From Paenibacillus sp. SZ31 (GTDB taxonomy: Bacteria > Bacillota > Bacilli > Paenibacillales > Paenibacillaceae), in contig NZ_JABBEA010000015.1 in assembly GCF_012912005.1 (NCBI RefSeq), positions 62,001-126,000 of the forward strand: a stretch of DNA of 64,000 nt, written 5' to 3'. Shown in pieces: positions 40,258 to 48,839 of the stretch. The first letter of the stretch is position 1, and each line of letters starts with the position of its first letter. The notes beneath the pieces are model-generated. The model ran no database searches and had not been told where the DNA came from. It was given only the letters and a program-made list of their open reading frames with translations. A program made the position numbers and the translations under genes.

Positions 40258-42864
40258 ATGGAAGGTAATATGTTGTATCATCAGTATTTGAAGCCGAAGT
40301 CTGAATATTACGGCAAACAAGAGTTAAATGAAAAATCTAATGAGTATGAACTAAATAAAGTACCTCATACATATGCTGTACTATCAACAAGTGAATCTGT
40401 TTGGAAGCAATATCATGTTAGGAATAAATTCCTTCCAGAGCAAGGATGGAAAATTCATGTAACTTCATCTTTTGAAGAATCGCAGAACTTACTGGATAAG
40501 GTTGCGCAGCTATGTCTAGATAAGAATATTGACTTCAAGCACTTGAAGAATAAACAAAGCTTTATTAAGGTGAATTCAAAGAATGCTAATCGTGCTACTT
40601 CTGGTAAGTTTATAACAATATATCCTATTAGTAACGAAGAATTTGTTGAATTGCTAGATATGATTTCATTAATAACTCAGGATTTTAAAAAGGGACCCTA
40701 TATTCTCAGTGATAGAAGATGGAAGGCTAGTAATGTGTTCTATAGGTATGGAGGATTTAGTAAAGTTCTCAATGAACATGGTGAATATTGTATTAGAGAT
40801 GAGAAAGGTAATTTAATCATAGATCAAAGAACACCCTTTTACCAAGTTCCTGACTTTGTAAAAGATTTTGACGAATATCTTAATACCATTAACCTTTCTG
40901 ATGATTCAGAAACAAACAAGGAAAGTCATTTAAAGCGGTATAAGATTGAAACTGCTCTTAGTTATAGTAACGCTGGAGGCGTATATTTAGCTCATCGAAA
41001 GCACGATAATATGAAAGTGATCATTAAGGAAGCTAGACCCAATGCTGGTTTAGATGGGATATGTCAAGATGCTTTAGCAAGACAAACTAACGAATACGAC
41101 GCTTTAAAAACGCTCCAGAATGTAACGGGTGTTGTTGATTTCATTGAATACTTCCAAGAATGGGAACACTACTTTTTGGTAGAAGAATTCATTGAAGGCC
41201 GAGATTTAAGACAATGGCTTGCGCGATATTTTCCATTCTTTGAGGGCAGTGAGGGTATGAATAACTATGCTCGAAAAGTGAAGAAAATACTATTGCAACT
41301 GCTATCTATAATAGAAGAAATGCATAATAGTGGAATCGCTATGGGTGATTTGCAACCAGCGAATGTGATGGTAAGGGAAGACTTAAGTGTTAGGATAATT
41401 GATTTTGAAACTGCCATGCCTGTAAACTCTGAAAACAAGCCCAATATGGCTACATTGGGATTTTCCTCTCAGGAAATGAAGGTTAATGGGGCAAGAGATT
41501 GGTATGGATTGAAGAGGTTGGTCAGGTATTTAGCACTTCCAGTTTTAACTTCAGAAGACTTGGATGTGTATCTGCAAAGTAATCATCTTCGATGGATAAA
41601 GGAAAACTATGAAAGTTCATTTTATCATTTCATTGAAGATATACAAAAAAAATGTAATGAGAAAATTAGATTTTATCAAGACTGTATTTCTAAAGAATCT
41701 AATCTAGAATATGAGAAAAACGAGTTTAACGTGTCTTATATAATCAATAGTTTGATTAAAGGGATTATTAATAATTTTACAGAAGATGAGAGATTAATTA
41801 ATGGAGATATTCGTCAGTATGAGATGAGGGGCGGCAAGTTTAACTTTTTAACTGGGGGCAGTGGTGCTGCTTTCACACTCCATAAAGTTGATTCCAGTAC
41901 TTCAGAAGTGAATGATTGGATTGAAAATGTTCTGTTAGACAATTTATCACAAGTTGAAGGTAATGGATTACTTACTGGTAGAACTGGAATATTGGCAATG
42001 CTCTATAATCAAGGTTATACAAAAGTGGTCTTAAATGATTTGAAGCTATTAAAAGATAGTATTAGTGAGACTAATATTACTTTACGATCAGGTCTTTCAG
42101 GTATTGGGTTGTTCGTTATTAGTGTATATTTTGAAACTGGAAATATGGAATACTTACAGTTTGCAAAAGACATTGCTAAGTTAATTGATGTTAATAAAAA
42201 GAAAAAAACGTCATTAAAAGTTAATGACTGGATGACGGTAGAAATAGGATTAATTGATGGCTTATCTGGCGTAGCGCTGTTTTATTCTGCGCTGTACTCA
42301 GCTACCAACAGTAAAGAGTATTTGGAAAAGGCTAAGTCATTACTTGAAGAAGATCTGATGAAGACTAAAGTAGATGATATGTCCGGCGTATTACAAACAT
42401 TTGATCAAAGAAATCGTCTGTTGCCCTATCTTTCTGGAGGTTCAATTGGAATTGCTATTTCCATTTGGTTCTTCAACCATGTGAGTGGACAAGAGCTGTA
42501 CAGGGAAGAGATGGAGGCAATTTTAAAATTATCAAAGATTCGTTCCACGATTAGCGGTAGCTTGTTTGATGGTGCGGGAAGCTTTCTTTTATTGCCATGT
42601 ATGGTGGAAAACGGCGAAGCTCGAGAAAAAATTCTTGCCGATGTATTGAGTTTACTTAATATCTTCATAATCAAAAAGGATAGTTACTACGTATATCCAG
42701 GGCAATTTTCTTATAGATTAGCTGATGATGTGTATACAGGTAGTTCAGGGATAATATTAGCATTATTGGGGATCGTCAAAAATAATCCACTCTACTGGTT
42801 ACCACTTGTCAACACAGATAATTTCCTGGAAAGAACGAAAGCCAAGACGGTATCAGAAAATTGA
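40258..42864 (+). CDS. Class III lanthipeptide synthetase (LanKC/LabKC-type)
   Basis: 868 residues in three parts. The lyase-like N-terminus is about 1-220 (MLYHQYLKPKSEYY, PYILSDRRW, PFYQVPDFV). The Ser/Thr kinase (about 225-490) has its Lys in VIIKEARP, a catalytic loop MGDLQPANV and a metal site IIDFETA. The cyclase-like C-terminus has GLSGIGLF, GLIDGLSGVALF and YTGSSGIILALLG but lacks the Cys-His-Gly zinc ligands, which places it in class III rather than class IV. Such enzymes phosphorylate Ser/Thr, eliminate to dehydro-residues and cyclise onto Cys. ATG 40258 follows AGAGG; the in-frame frame from 40207 lacks a site. The precursor gene follows 51 bases downstream. Confidence 0.93.
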   Translation: MEGNMLYHQYLKPKSEYYGKQELNEKSNEYELNKVPHTYAVLSTSESVWKQYHVRNKFLPEQGWKIHVTSSFEESQNLLDKVAQLCLDKNIDFKHLKNKQSFIKVNSKNANRATSGKFITIYPISNEEFVELLDMISLITQDFKKGPYILSDRRWKASNVFYRYGGFSKVLNEHGEYCIRDEKGNLIIDQRTPFYQVPDFVKDFDEYLNTINLSDDSETNKESHLKRYKIETALSYSNAGGVYLAHRKHDNMKVIIKEARPNAGLDGICQDALARQTNEYDALKTLQNVTGVVDFIEYFQEWEHYFLVEEFIEGRDLRQWLARYFPFFEGSEGMNNYARKVKKILLQLLSIIEEMHNSGIAMGDLQPANVMVREDLSVRIIDFETAMPVNSENKPNMATLGFSSQEMKVNGARDWYGLKRLVRYLALPVLTSEDLDVYLQSNHLRWIKENYESSFYHFIEDIQKKCNEKIRFYQDCISKESNLEYEKNEFNVSYIINSLIKGIINNFTEDERLINGDIRQYEMRGGKFNFLTGGSGAAFTLHKVDSSTSEVNDWIENVLLDNLSQVEGNGLLTGRTGILAMLYNQGYTKVVLNDLKLLKDSISETNITLRSGLSGIGLFVISVYFETGNMEYLQFAKDIAKLIDVNKKKKTSLKVNDWMTVEIGLIDGLSGVALFYSALYSATNSKEYLEKAKSLLEEDLMKTKVDDMSGVLQTFDQRNRLLPYLSGGSIGIAISIWFFNHVSGQELYREEMEAILKLSKIRSTISGSLFDGAGSFLLLPCMVENGEAREKILADVLSLLNIFIIKKDSYYVYPGQFSYRLADDVYTGSSGIILALLGIVKNNPLYWLPLVNTDNFLERTKAKTVSEN

Positions 42865-42915
42865 GGGAAATAAATATCAATACATTTACATTACTAAAAT
42901 AAGGAGGTGAAAAGA

Positions 42916-43053
42916 ATGAACGAAGTATTGGAATTGCAAAAATTAGCGCATAACACAGACGATAAAGGTCAAGATGTAGAGGCAGCATTTACATGGCCTA
43001 TTTCAACAATTACCACTGGCCAGCTCTCAACAGTATGTATTATTAATAATTAA
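42916..43053 (+). CDS. Class III lanthipeptide precursor peptide
   Basis: 45 residues, too short for usual ORF cutoffs. The leader MNEVLELQKLAHNTDD carries the class III recognition pattern (I/V)LxLQ. The C-terminal core ends ISTITTGQLSTVCIINN with Ser30, Thr31, Thr33, Thr34, Ser38 and Thr39 and a single Cys41. AAGGAGGTGA lies directly upstream at near-perfect spacing, so high expression is expected. Thr31-x2-Thr34-x6-Cys41 is close to, but one residue longer than, the usual labionin spacing, while Ser38-x2-Cys41 would allow a simple small ring. It has no Gly-Gly motif, so the nearby C39 exporter should not process it. Confidence 0.88.
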   Translation: MNEVLELQKLAHNTDDKGQDVEAAFTWPISTITTGQLSTVCIINN

Positions 43054-43070
43054 ATGAGTCTCTAATATTA

Positions 43071-43115
43071 AATAAGCTGTTGCTTAGCTGAAAAATCAGC
43101 TAAGCAACAGCTTAT
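43071..43115 (+). terminator. Strong terminator after the lanthipeptide precursor
   Basis: Perfect 21-bp stem (AATAAGCTGTTGCTTAGCTG and its complement, 43071-43091 and 43096-43115 with one A/T end) around an AAAA loop, followed by TTATC. Confidence 0.9.
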
Positions 43116-43327
43116 TTATCTTCGGTGTGTCATCCAACCCCTCATAATGGGTTGCCATCCCGTAGAGTTGTTTGAATTTTGAAAAATCACTCTACAACAT
43201 ATCGTTCCTTATAGTAGTAATAGTTATGATTCATAGGAAATCGTTAGGTGTTTTTTTACTAACTCTTGTCATTTCTAAATGTGGCTGCTATTGCTTATTA
43301 ACTCAGTGATAGGCTCTCAGACACGTC

Positions 43328-44137
43328 CTAATGAAACTTTTTCATAAAACTTCCACGATCATTTACTGTACATTTTGTATAAATTTTCTTCACGAAATTC
43401 CTAACTGTGCCCTCAGTAATTCCAAGTTGTTCACTTATAAATAATGCCCCTTTATTCTGTAACCACAGTGCAGCAACTTCACATTCTCTATTGGTTAAAC
43501 TGTATGTATTGAATAAGGCTTGTACTCGCTGGTTGTTGCTTAATTCTTTCTCAAGTTCAAGTTCAATAGAGGAGACTATGGAGGAAACTAGAGCAAATAT
43601 ACTGTCGTATATAAATGGTGTAGAACGAGAGAAGTTCATATAAGCAATGATATCTCCCTGAACTTTGATGGGGCAGCAAAGACATAGCCAATCTTTAAAG
43701 AATAACAGCTGATGCTCATCTCCTTTAAGAAATACGTTATGTCCTGTTTCTAGGGCAATTGAAATTGCATTAATTCCTCCTGAATCCAGTGCCATCGAAC
43801 TCCCTAAACCAACCTCTAAAGGTTTAAGACCGTTATGAAGCGTTTCTTCTCCGATAAGGTCCAATAGAATCCCTTCTAAATCGGTCAGAAAAAAAAGATG
43901 CGAGTAGAAGAGCTGTTCTTGTACCCTGCCTGTATTGAATCTGAATATCTTCAATAATCTCTTATTCCGTTGCAATCGTTCTTTCAATTCTATTTTAGGA
44001 ATCTGGTGTACTGCTTCTGTATTAGCATTTTTTTTGTAAACTTCTCTCCACTTCATCGATTGTTTCGGAGGAAAGTCAGAAATACAACTCCAATTTTGTG
44101 GAATGGCTATTGTAAGATTTTTTTCAATGATACTCAT
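43328..44137 (-). CDS. GAF-LuxR transcriptional regulator 2 of the RiPP island
   Basis: 269 residues, paralogous to the regulator at 39084-39926. Sensor part: FFLTDLEGILLDLIGEETLH, LGSSMALDSGGINAISIALE, CCPIKVQGDIIAYMNFS. HTH: YSLTNRECEVAALWLQNKGA then ISEQLGITEGTVRNFVKKIY. I prefer ATG 44137 (GAGG nine bases upstream) over ATG 44167. Convergent with the lanthipeptide precursor gene. A CTAGTACTAG palindrome lies just upstream (44171-44180) and shares the AGTACT centre of the 40016 operator, so cross- or autoregulation is possible. Confidence 0.85.
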   Translation of the reverse strand: MSIIEKNLTIAIPQNWSCISDFPPKQSMKWREVYKKNANTEAVHQIPKIELKERLQRNKRLLKIFRFNTGRVQEQLFYSHLFFLTDLEGILLDLIGEETLHNGLKPLEVGLGSSMALDSGGINAISIALETGHNVFLKGDEHQLLFFKDWLCLCCPIKVQGDIIAYMNFSRSTPFIYDSIFALVSSIVSSIELELEKELSNNQRVQALFNTYSLTNRECEVAALWLQNKGALFISEQLGITEGTVRNFVKKIYTKCTVNDRGSFMKKFH

Positions 44138-44170
44138 GTTAATCATCCTCATATTATTAATATACAATTT

Positions 44171-44180
44171 CTAGTACTAG
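44171..44180. promoter_or_regulatory. Short palindrome upstream of LuxR 2
   Basis: CTAGTACTAG, whose central AGTACT matches the centre of the 28-bp palindrome at 40016-40043. A weak candidate operator. Confidence 0.35.
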
Positions 44181-44311
44181 TATTAGTATATAGTTAAATA
44201 TGCCCATAGGCAAATTACACTCTTTTAAGTTAACTTAAGTTACAAAGACGTTATTTACGGTAATATTACCTATAAAATCCATTTGTGATTTATCTAGACT
44301 AATAGCGTAAA

Positions 44312-44327
44312 AGTTCCACGTGAAACG
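44312..44327. promoter_or_regulatory. parS-like ParB (Spo0J) binding site
   Basis: The core GTTCCACGTGAAAC (44313-44326) is a perfect match to the central 14 bases of the B. subtilis parS consensus TGTTNCACGTGAAACA; only the outermost base on each side differs. ParB loads here and spreads, guiding SMC and chromosome segregation. Confidence 0.75.
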
Positions 44328-44375
44328 TAGCTATACCCATAAGTTTGGGTAAAGTTGTAGATGGGTACAGCTACG
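44326..44375 (+). other. Long stem-loop upstream of the carboxylesterase gene
   Basis: CGTAGCTATACCCAT pairs with ATGGGTACAGCTACG (15 bp, one G-T) around a 20-base loop. No T-run follows. Possible attenuator, mRNA stabiliser or operator. Confidence 0.45.
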
Positions 44376-44442
44376 ATTTATACTCAAAGTGATACGCGTA
44401 ATCGTTAGTCTAACCTATTCATGGAGAGGAAGTAGAAGCGGC

Positions 44443-45900
44443 ATGAAAGAACTTCAAGTTGCAACGAAGTACGGTACTGTTCAAGGCGAGCTTTTGTATG
44501 GTGCAAGCGTATGGAAGGGTATACCCTATGCTAACCCCCCAGTAGGTGAGTTGCGTTTCCAGGCTCCGGTTCAACCCGAGTCATGGGAGGGAATAAGACA
44601 GGCCACTCAATTTGGACCTGAGAATATACAGCCACGAAACCATCAACCAGTAGGTGTGACAGGAACCCCGAATGAATCAGAAGATAGTCTATATCTGAAC
44701 ATCTGGGCACCTGAGGAAAAGGGGGCTGCACCACTACCGGTTATGGTGTGGATTCATGGTGGTTCCTTTGTAGCCGGCTCCGGAAGTTTCCCTGTATATG
44801 ATGGTACACAGTTGGCCCTTCGAGGTGACTTAATCGTCGTGACGATCAACTACCGACTTGGACCACTCGGATTCATGCATATGGCACCGCTTGGCGACGC
44901 ATTTTCCACGAATGTTGGTCTGCTGGATCAGGTGGCGGCGTTGCAATGGGTGAAAGATAACATCTCTGCTTTTGGCGGTGATGCGAACCAAGTCACGGTA
45001 TTCGGAGAATCGGCAGGCAGCATGAGTATCGCAGCGTTGATGGCTATGCCTGCCTCCAAGGGACTGTTCCAACGTGTCATTATGCAAAGTGGAGCTTCAC
45101 AGTTTATGCCAGCAGAACAAGCATCTGCTGTGCGCGATGGCATGCTGAAGATTCTTGGCATAGAGCCAGATAATCTCCAGAAGCTAAAGACCATTCCGGC
45201 AGAGCAAATCATTGCAGCCGCAGAAACGATCAAACAGCAGAGCGGTGCAGGGATGGCCTTGTTATTCCAGCCTGTACTGGATGGAGTAACTCTGCCTCAG
45301 ACGCCGCTTCAGGCAGTAATCGAGGGTGCGGCGCAGGATATTCCTGTGCTAATCGGCACAACGTTGCATGAAGGTTCGCTATTCATCCAGCCACATATTC
45401 CGTATTCACCAGAGATCGATATGGTACAAGCCGTTGACTTTATGACGCCGGATCTGGAGAATCGTGCAGCTATTGCAGACAGCTATCCCAAAACGGCAGA
45501 TGGTCAGGCGCAAGTCATGACCGATCTATATTTCTGGCGTTCTTCGGTACAATATGCGGCTGCACAGCAGCAACATGCGCCAGTGTGGATGTATCGTTTC
45601 GATTGGGTGATGCCAGAGCATCCGTTGCTTCATAAATCGGTTCACAGCATTGAAATGTACTTTGTCTTCAACACACTGCCTGCATTGAAATATATGAATG
45701 CCGAGCCGGACGAGGCCGCAGCAGAACTGGCGCTCAAAGTACAGGATGCTTGGATTTCTTTTGCCAAGAACGGTAAACCAGCCACCGCAGGGCTGGACTG
45801 GCCTACTTATGAGCAGGATCGTGCGACATTGATCTTCAACCATGAGATTGAAGTTGTACATGATCCTGAGGCATTCAAACGTGAGTTACTGGGGCTGTAG
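44443..45900 (+). CDS. Type-B carboxylesterase (para-nitrobenzyl esterase family)
   Basis: 485 residues, alpha/beta hydrolase. FQAPVQPESWEG and SEDSLYLNIWAPE are the family's N-terminal signatures, VMVWIHGGSFVAGSG holds the oxyanion hole, and FGESAGSMS carries the catalytic Ser. The catalytic His is likely in LLHKSVHSIEMYFVF (HS-x-E pattern). It cleaves carboxylic esters; B. subtilis PnbA is the model. ATG 44443 follows GGAGAGGAAG; the frame from 44389 adds unrelated residues. Cytoplasmic (no signal peptide). Confidence 0.92.
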   Translation: MKELQVATKYGTVQGELLYGASVWKGIPYANPPVGELRFQAPVQPESWEGIRQATQFGPENIQPRNHQPVGVTGTPNESEDSLYLNIWAPEEKGAAPLPVMVWIHGGSFVAGSGSFPVYDGTQLALRGDLIVVTINYRLGPLGFMHMAPLGDAFSTNVGLLDQVAALQWVKDNISAFGGDANQVTVFGESAGSMSIAALMAMPASKGLFQRVIMQSGASQFMPAEQASAVRDGMLKILGIEPDNLQKLKTIPAEQIIAAAETIKQQSGAGMALLFQPVLDGVTLPQTPLQAVIEGAAQDIPVLIGTTLHEGSLFIQPHIPYSPEIDMVQAVDFMTPDLENRAAIADSYPKTADGQAQVMTDLYFWRSSVQYAAAQQQHAPVWMYRFDWVMPEHPLLHKSVHSIEMYFVFNTLPALKYMNAEPDEAAAELALKVQDAWISFAKNGKPATAGLDWPTYEQDRATLIFNHEIEVVHDPEAFKRELLGL

Positions 45901-45960
45901 TCCGAACGTGCTGTCGCATCCATGCAATGCATAACTAGCTATAAGGCCACAATTATAAAA

Positions 45961-45998
45961 AAAGGCGACCTCCATTCTTTATCATGGAAGTCGCCTTT
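45961..45998. terminator. Bidirectional terminator
   Basis: AAAGGCGACCTCCAT / ATGGAAGTCGCCTTT stem with A/T tracts on both sides, between convergent genes. Confidence 0.9.
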
Positions 45999-46036
45999 TC
46001 TAATGCCGGGTTACGGATGCACAGCAGACATGTTAA

Positions 46037-47188
46037 CTATTTACGAGAGGCCCGCGTGCGGGATACCTCATCGAAGTAGAAGGAACGTTTTCCACGGGAG
46101 AACAGGACAATTACGATATGGATGAACAGTATGAAGGAGATCAGCATAGATAGACCAAACATTCCCACAGAGATCCATGCGCGATAGGGCTCAAGCATGA
46201 CATCCGGATGACCGGAAAACGCATAATCGTTGACCAAGCGAACGATCGTAAATAGTAGCCATGGAACATAGATTGCGACAAATCTCTTGAATAACGATTC
46301 ACTGGTAGGTGTGCCGGTCTGACGATCCACATAGCGGAAGCGCAAGATGGCCGAACCTGGAGTTACCCCATTTCGCACCCAAGGGATGAAGAATAGAACC
46401 ATGACCATAGCAATGGATGTACTCAACGCATCACTGATCGCATCAGACGCTGTAAAGATGGAGATCAGATTCGAAAGGAAGACAACAATGACTCCATCGA
46501 TCATCAGTGCGAGCAATTGAGGCATAGTATACACTCGGTTTTGCTCGACAATCTGGTCGCTCTTTTCCTGAATGCTTTCACGTGATGGGAATAAAGCAAG
46601 CAGGATGGGAGCTGTGACAAATCCAAGTACGGTTCCTGACGTATTCAATAACAGATCATCTACATCGAAGAGACGGTAAGGACAATTATAATACCCGTAG
46701 AATCCGGTGATTTGTGTGATCTCGAAGAACAAAGAAAGCCCGAATCCGCCAAGCAAGGCATACGTCCAGAACGATCTCTTTTGAAAAAAATAACGAATAT
46801 ATACACCCAGCGGCATGAGAAGCAGGACATTGAACAGCACTTGCAGAAAGGCTCTGCCCTGAATCATTCCGATATAGCTGGATGGCTGAGACCATACAAT
46901 GGGTGTTTCTTTCATAATGTCTTTGACAAAGGTGAATGGAACCAGATTGTAGTAGATCGTGTCAGCGGCTTGCTGCGCACAGGTATCTCGCGTAGTCGGA
47001 AACGGGAGAATGACAAGGCAATAGGCAGCCAGAATATAAAAGATGAAGGAAAAGCTGACGCCAAACCGCGACCAGCTAAAGAAGCCGTCTTTGCGATATC
47101 CATAGATCAACCACGGTACCAGCAAGAACATGGCTGCGACGACAAAGATCAAAAAAGCCGTTTGCACAGGGAAAACATATGAAGACAT
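46037..47188 (-). CDS. VanZ-RDD fusion membrane protein
   Basis: 383 residues. The N-terminal half is a VanZ-like domain (FNVLLLMPLGVYIRYFF, FEITQITGFYGYYNCPYRLFDVDDLLLNTSGTVLGF). The C-terminal half is an RDD domain with GVIVVFLSNLIS and GVTPGSAILRFRYVDRQTG. About nine membrane helices. VanZ proteins lower teicoplanin binding in enterococci, and RDD proteins are often ion-transport accessories. The fusion occurs in several Bacilli, and its job is not settled. It is convergent with the esterase gene. ATG 47188 follows an AGGAG-type site. Confidence 0.85.
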   Translation of the reverse strand: MSSYVFPVQTAFLIFVVAAMFLLVPWLIYGYRKDGFFSWSRFGVSFSFIFYILAAYCLVILPFPTTRDTCAQQAADTIYYNLVPFTFVKDIMKETPIVWSQPSSYIGMIQGRAFLQVLFNVLLLMPLGVYIRYFFQKRSFWTYALLGGFGLSLFFEITQITGFYGYYNCPYRLFDVDDLLLNTSGTVLGFVTAPILLALFPSRESIQEKSDQIVEQNRVYTMPQLLALMIDGVIVVFLSNLISIFTASDAISDALSTSIAMVMVLFFIPWVRNGVTPGSAILRFRYVDRQTGTPTSESLFKRFVAIYVPWLLFTIVRLVNDYAFSGHPDVMLEPYRAWISVGMFGLSMLISFILFIHIVIVLFSRGKRSFYFDEVSRTRASRK

Positions 47189-47310
47189 GAGTAGGCACTC
47201 CTTTGGTAGTAAATATAGTAACTCTCATGGAGAAATGAGGAGATTCATGTAATGAGTAGCGCGTATATAATAGTTACATCATAAGTAGTTACCCTTAAAG
47301 TGAGGGAGGC

Positions 47311-47349
47311 ATGAACCTTAAATTTGGTTTAAATCCATTCATGCAGTGA
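47311..47349 (+). CDS. Possible 12-residue leader peptide upstream of yjdM
   Basis: ATG 47311 just after GAGGGAGG, frame MNLKFGLNPFMQ, stop 47347-47349. The ORF is embedded in an inverted repeat GCATGAA / TTCATGC (47309-47344). It could be an upstream regulatory ORF or chance. Confidence 0.25.
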   Translation: MNLKFGLNPFMQ

Positions 47350-47426
47350 CCAAGCGTATGGAACATACCGCCGAAATCCCGTATACTTGCGGGAAAGCCA
47401 ATCGTAGAATGGAGAGTTTAATACAT

Positions 47427-47768
47427 ATGTCTAATTTGCCTAACTGCCCGAAATGTAATTCTGAGTACACGTACGAGGATGGTAACCTGCTGGTCTGCCC
47501 GGAGTGTGCGCATGAATGGTCTCTGGAAGCAGACAATGAGAACGCAGAGGATGCAAAAGTAATCCGTGATGCCAACGGAAATGTGCTAAGTGATGGCGAT
47601 ACCGTTACGGTCATTAAAGATCTGAAGGTAAAAGGTAGCTCGCTCGTGGTTAAACAGGGCACCAAGGTGAAGAATATCCGCCTGATTGATGGGGATCATG
47701 ATATTGATTGCAAGATCGACAGCTTGGGTGCGATGAAGTTGAAGTCTGAGTTTGTGAAAAAGATATAA
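47427..47768 (+). CDS. yjdM: YjdM (PhnA-domain) zinc-ribbon protein
   Basis: 113 residues. The N-terminal zinc ribbon LPNCPKCNSEYTYEDGNLLV-CPEC has four Cys ligands. The C-terminal PhnA domain is DANGNVLSDGDTVTVIKDLK then VVKQGTKVKNIRLIDGDHDIDCKID. The family was once linked to phosphonate use but is not required for it; the role is unknown. I use ATG 47427 with GGAGAG upstream. The longer frame from 47346 includes the region of the leader ORF. Confidence 0.92.
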   Translation: MSNLPNCPKCNSEYTYEDGNLLVCPECAHEWSLEADNENAEDAKVIRDANGNVLSDGDTVTVIKDLKVKGSSLVVKQGTKVKNIRLIDGDHDIDCKIDSLGAMKLKSEFVKKI

Positions 47769-47775
47769 GATCGAG

Positions 47776-47817
47776 AAACGTTCAGTTCCGCATTCAACGG
47801 GAATTGAACGTTTTTTT
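47776..47817 (+). terminator. Terminator after yjdM
   Basis: AAACGTTCAGTTCC / GGGAATTGAACGTTT stem followed by a T-run. Confidence 0.9.
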
Positions 47818-47916
47818 GTTTGACAGGAAATATTTAGTAGACATATACTGGTTGGAATTTAATTTTTTGCACATGGTTGGGTGGTCTACATATAAGAAAA
47901 GGCAGGTGTCAGAGCG

Positions 47917-48729
47917 ATGAAGAGAGATCACATTATTGAATATTATTCTGGGTTTGATGAGTGGGGGAGACTGGAGCGGGAACCGATTGAGTTCATTATT
48001 AACATGCATTACATCAGGGAGCATCTCCCTGCTACTGGTTATATTCTGGATAATGGCGCAGGACCGGGAAAGTATGCCATGGAACTGGCGAAGCTGGGGT
48101 ACCAGGTCACTTTATCTGATCTGACACCGTCCTCCGTGGATACTGCACGGGAAAAGGCTCATGAGTTTGGATTGATGCAGTATTTCAATGGATTCCATGT
48201 TCTTGATGCCACTTCGCTCTTGGGTATTGCCGACGAGACGTATGATGCGTGTCTCATGCTGGGGCCGTTATATCATCTGCAGACTGTCGAGGAGCGTGTG
48301 GCTGCTGTAAGAGAGTTGTATCGTGTAACCAAGCGGGGAGGCGTGGTGTTTGTAGCGATGCAAAGCCGAATGCGCATGAGTATCAATTCGCTGCAATCCC
48401 CAAAGAACTGGAAACCGAATGATCACATGGCAGCAATCCGTTCTTTTGTAGAAAAAGGTATATTCGATCATCAGGATCACGGAAGATTTACGGGTGCTTA
48501 TTACTTTAATATTCAGGACATTACACCGTTCATGGAACAGCACAACTTCGAAACTGTCGATTTGATTGGGTCATCGAGCCTTAGAGCCATGCTCACGGAT
48601 GAGCAGCAGCAATACTGGAAAGAGCGTGGCGAGTACGAAGAACTCATTCAATATATGATAGATGCTGCGAAAGACCCTTCCATACTGGGGATCTCATCTC
48701 ACTTGCTGTACATCGGGAGAAAGAAATAA
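47917..48729 (+). CDS. Class I SAM-dependent methyltransferase
   Basis: 270 residues. Motif I is ILDNGAGPGKYAMELAKLGY (SAM-binding glycine loop), then VTLSDLTPSSVDTAREKAHE (acidic residue for ribose), AYDACLMLGPLYHL-like motif IV (observed TYDACLMLGPLYHLQ) and RELYRVTKRGGVVFVAM (motif VI region). It is similar to small-molecule methyltransferases; the substrate is unknown. ATG 47917 has GGCAGGTG upstream. It stands alone. Confidence 0.88.
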   Translation: MKRDHIIEYYSGFDEWGRLEREPIEFIINMHYIREHLPATGYILDNGAGPGKYAMELAKLGYQVTLSDLTPSSVDTAREKAHEFGLMQYFNGFHVLDATSLLGIADETYDACLMLGPLYHLQTVEERVAAVRELYRVTKRGGVVFVAMQSRMRMSINSLQSPKNWKPNDHMAAIRSFVEKGIFDHQDHGRFTGAYYFNIQDITPFMEQHNFETVDLIGSSSLRAMLTDEQQQYWKERGEYEELIQYMIDAAKDPSILGISSHLLYIGRKK

Positions 48730-48839
48730 TAGATTTACAGGCAATACTCTAAAAAATGTATTTAATTTAGAATGTCAGCCCATGGAATACTGTTTCCACA
48801 TGATATAATATCTCTATCTAATGGTCTGGAGGTGTCACT

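Noticed and set aside
46712..47182. 156-codon plus-strand ORF opposite the VanZ-RDD gene
   Set aside because: Charged, repetitive composition typical of the antisense of membrane proteins; no ribosome-binding site.
48783..48798. Inverted repeat TGGAA-N6-TTCCA upstream of the 85-residue protein gene
   Set aside because: Short and common pattern; does not match the CcpA cre consensus and has no second copy in the window.
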